Shown: in pieces, positions 5,253-5,586 of the stretch | Numbering within the stretch: position 1 is the first letter of the stretch | Layout: each line of letters opens with the position of its first letter | Source of the DNA: an uncultured bacterium | GTDB taxonomy: Bacteria; Planctomycetota; UBA8108 | Direction of reading: 5' to 3' | NCBI GenBank assembly: GCA_913050545.1 | Contig: CAJWZY010000160.1 | Coordinates: forward strand, 1-5,586 | DNA: 5,586 bases | Made by a program: the position numbers and the translations under genes | The notes under the pieces: model-generated | Seen by the model: the letters and a program-made list of their open reading frames with translations, nothing else | Told to the model about the DNA's origin: nothing | The model's database searches: none

Positions 5253-5586
5253 TCACGGGCAATGGCCTTCGACTTGTGCTTGTAGATATAGCTGCCCAGT
5301 TCCTCCAGGGCTGGCTCCGATGAACATCAGGGCCATCAGCAGCAACAGTCCGGAGTCGGAAACACTGTGCTCAGAGAGCGGAACTGTGGTGAAGCCGGCT
5401 GTTCTGGCGCTCACTGATTCGAACAGGGCGCTCATCAGCCGCTCAGGCCAGCCCATCGTGGTGAGGATGTGCCCTTTGGAGAGGGATTCAGTCAGCAGTA
5501 GCCCGAAGGTCCCGATCAGGATCAGCAGAATCGAGGTTCTAAGCACCAGTCGCGCGTGAAGACTGAGATTGCGGCGTTTAAGACGT
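5253..5586 (-). CDS. trkH: TrkH/KtrB-type potassium transporter, internal fragment cut at both ends
   Basis: The frame enters from the right window edge and codes for TrkH-like protein to about 5298, then continues as an unrelated tail to a stop at 5253-5255. The first residues from the edge ('NLSLHARLVLRTSILLIL') match the cytoplasmic-loop-to-helix transition of the family. Next come a long hydrophobic helix, 'SVSARTAGFTT' (a selectivity-filter P-loop containing the TAGF signature, probably the third of four repeats), a Leu-rich helix, and 'MFIGASPGGT', the conserved intramembrane loop. TrkH/KtrB proteins form the K+-translocating subunit in the inner membrane and work with a TrkA/KtrA-type RCK subunit. 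In the family, 'SPGGT' is followed by a Gly-rich stretch and 'IKTTT', then the fourth pore repeat. Here it is replaced by 'GQLYLQAQVEGHCP' and a stop, so the fourth repeat is absent and the product as read would not make a full channel. The trkH name is by family; ktrB is an equally possible label. Confidence 0.85.
   Translation of the reverse strand, partial: RLKRRNLSLHARLVLRTSILLILIGTFGLLLTESLSKGHILTTMGWPERLMSALFESVSARTAGFTTVPLSEHSVSDSGLLLLMALMFIGASPGGTGQLYLQAQVEGHCP
5295..5312 (-). other. Junction word shared by trkH and the HEAT-protein gene
   Basis: On the minus strand these 18 bases read AGCCCTGGAGGAACTGGG. In the TrkH frame they encode S-P-G-G-T-G, the conserved family loop. One frame over they encode A-L-E-E-L-G, an ordinary start of a HEAT-like helix that leads without a stop into the HEAT protein. 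TrkH similarity ends here and HEAT-protein similarity begins here. This marks the likely breakpoint of an assembly chimera or a microhomology-mediated recombination. The frame readings are seen directly; the breakpoint is inferred. Confidence 0.6.

Noticed and set aside
1..5586. Search for a novel defence, mobile or repeat-based system.
   Set aside because: No transposase, integrase, nuclease, toxin pair, direct-repeat array or tRNA-like structure is visible. The genes are metabolic, electron-transfer, transport and HEAT-type proteins.

Overview
This 5586-base window looks like chromosomal DNA from a free-living bacterium with moderately high GC. The lineage cannot be fixed from sequence alone. 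A HEAT-repeat protein with a Trp-rich 'WGGWW' segment and a glutamine-amidotransferase-like domain, a class II cytochrome c, a TIM-barrel sugar isomerase and a Gfo/Idh/MocA oxidoreductase together suggest Planctomycetota or another environmental phylum. That placement is inference. I see no tRNA, rRNA, CRISPR array, transposase or phage gene.

Layout. Left block, minus strand, read right to left: a membrane-anchored class II (c'-like) cytochrome (2344-1880), then a sugar phosphate isomerase/epimerase-type TIM barrel (1813-986), then a class I/II PLP aminotransferase (844 to beyond position 1). The aminotransferase is complete at its start but cut by the window edge. The gaps are 66 and 141 bases. 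The first holds a perfect 7-bp inverted repeat just upstream of the isomerase ribosome binding site. The second holds a plausible promoter for the aminotransferase.

Middle: a divergent intergenic region (2345-2527) holds a 7-bp dyad, a sigma70-like promoter and a small GC hairpin. It separates the cytochrome from a plus-strand Gfo/Idh/MocA oxidoreductase (2528-3790). Isomerases and oxidoreductases of these two families often cooperate in sugar or cyclitol catabolism, so they may share a pathway here. The substrate cannot be read from the sequence.

Right block, minus strand: a HEAT / GATase-like protein with a four-cysteine zinc-knuckle insertion (3830-5215, with the reading frame open further upstream), preceded by a TrkH-type potassium transporter fragment (5586-5253). 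These two meet at a suspicious junction around 5295-5312. The TrkH protein is lost in the middle of its conserved SPGGT loop, and the HEAT protein frame enters in another phase through the same bases. Both genes are incomplete at exactly this point. The simplest explanations are an assembly chimera or a real recombination through a short shared word. This is the most notable observation in the window; I found no convincing new defence or mobile system.
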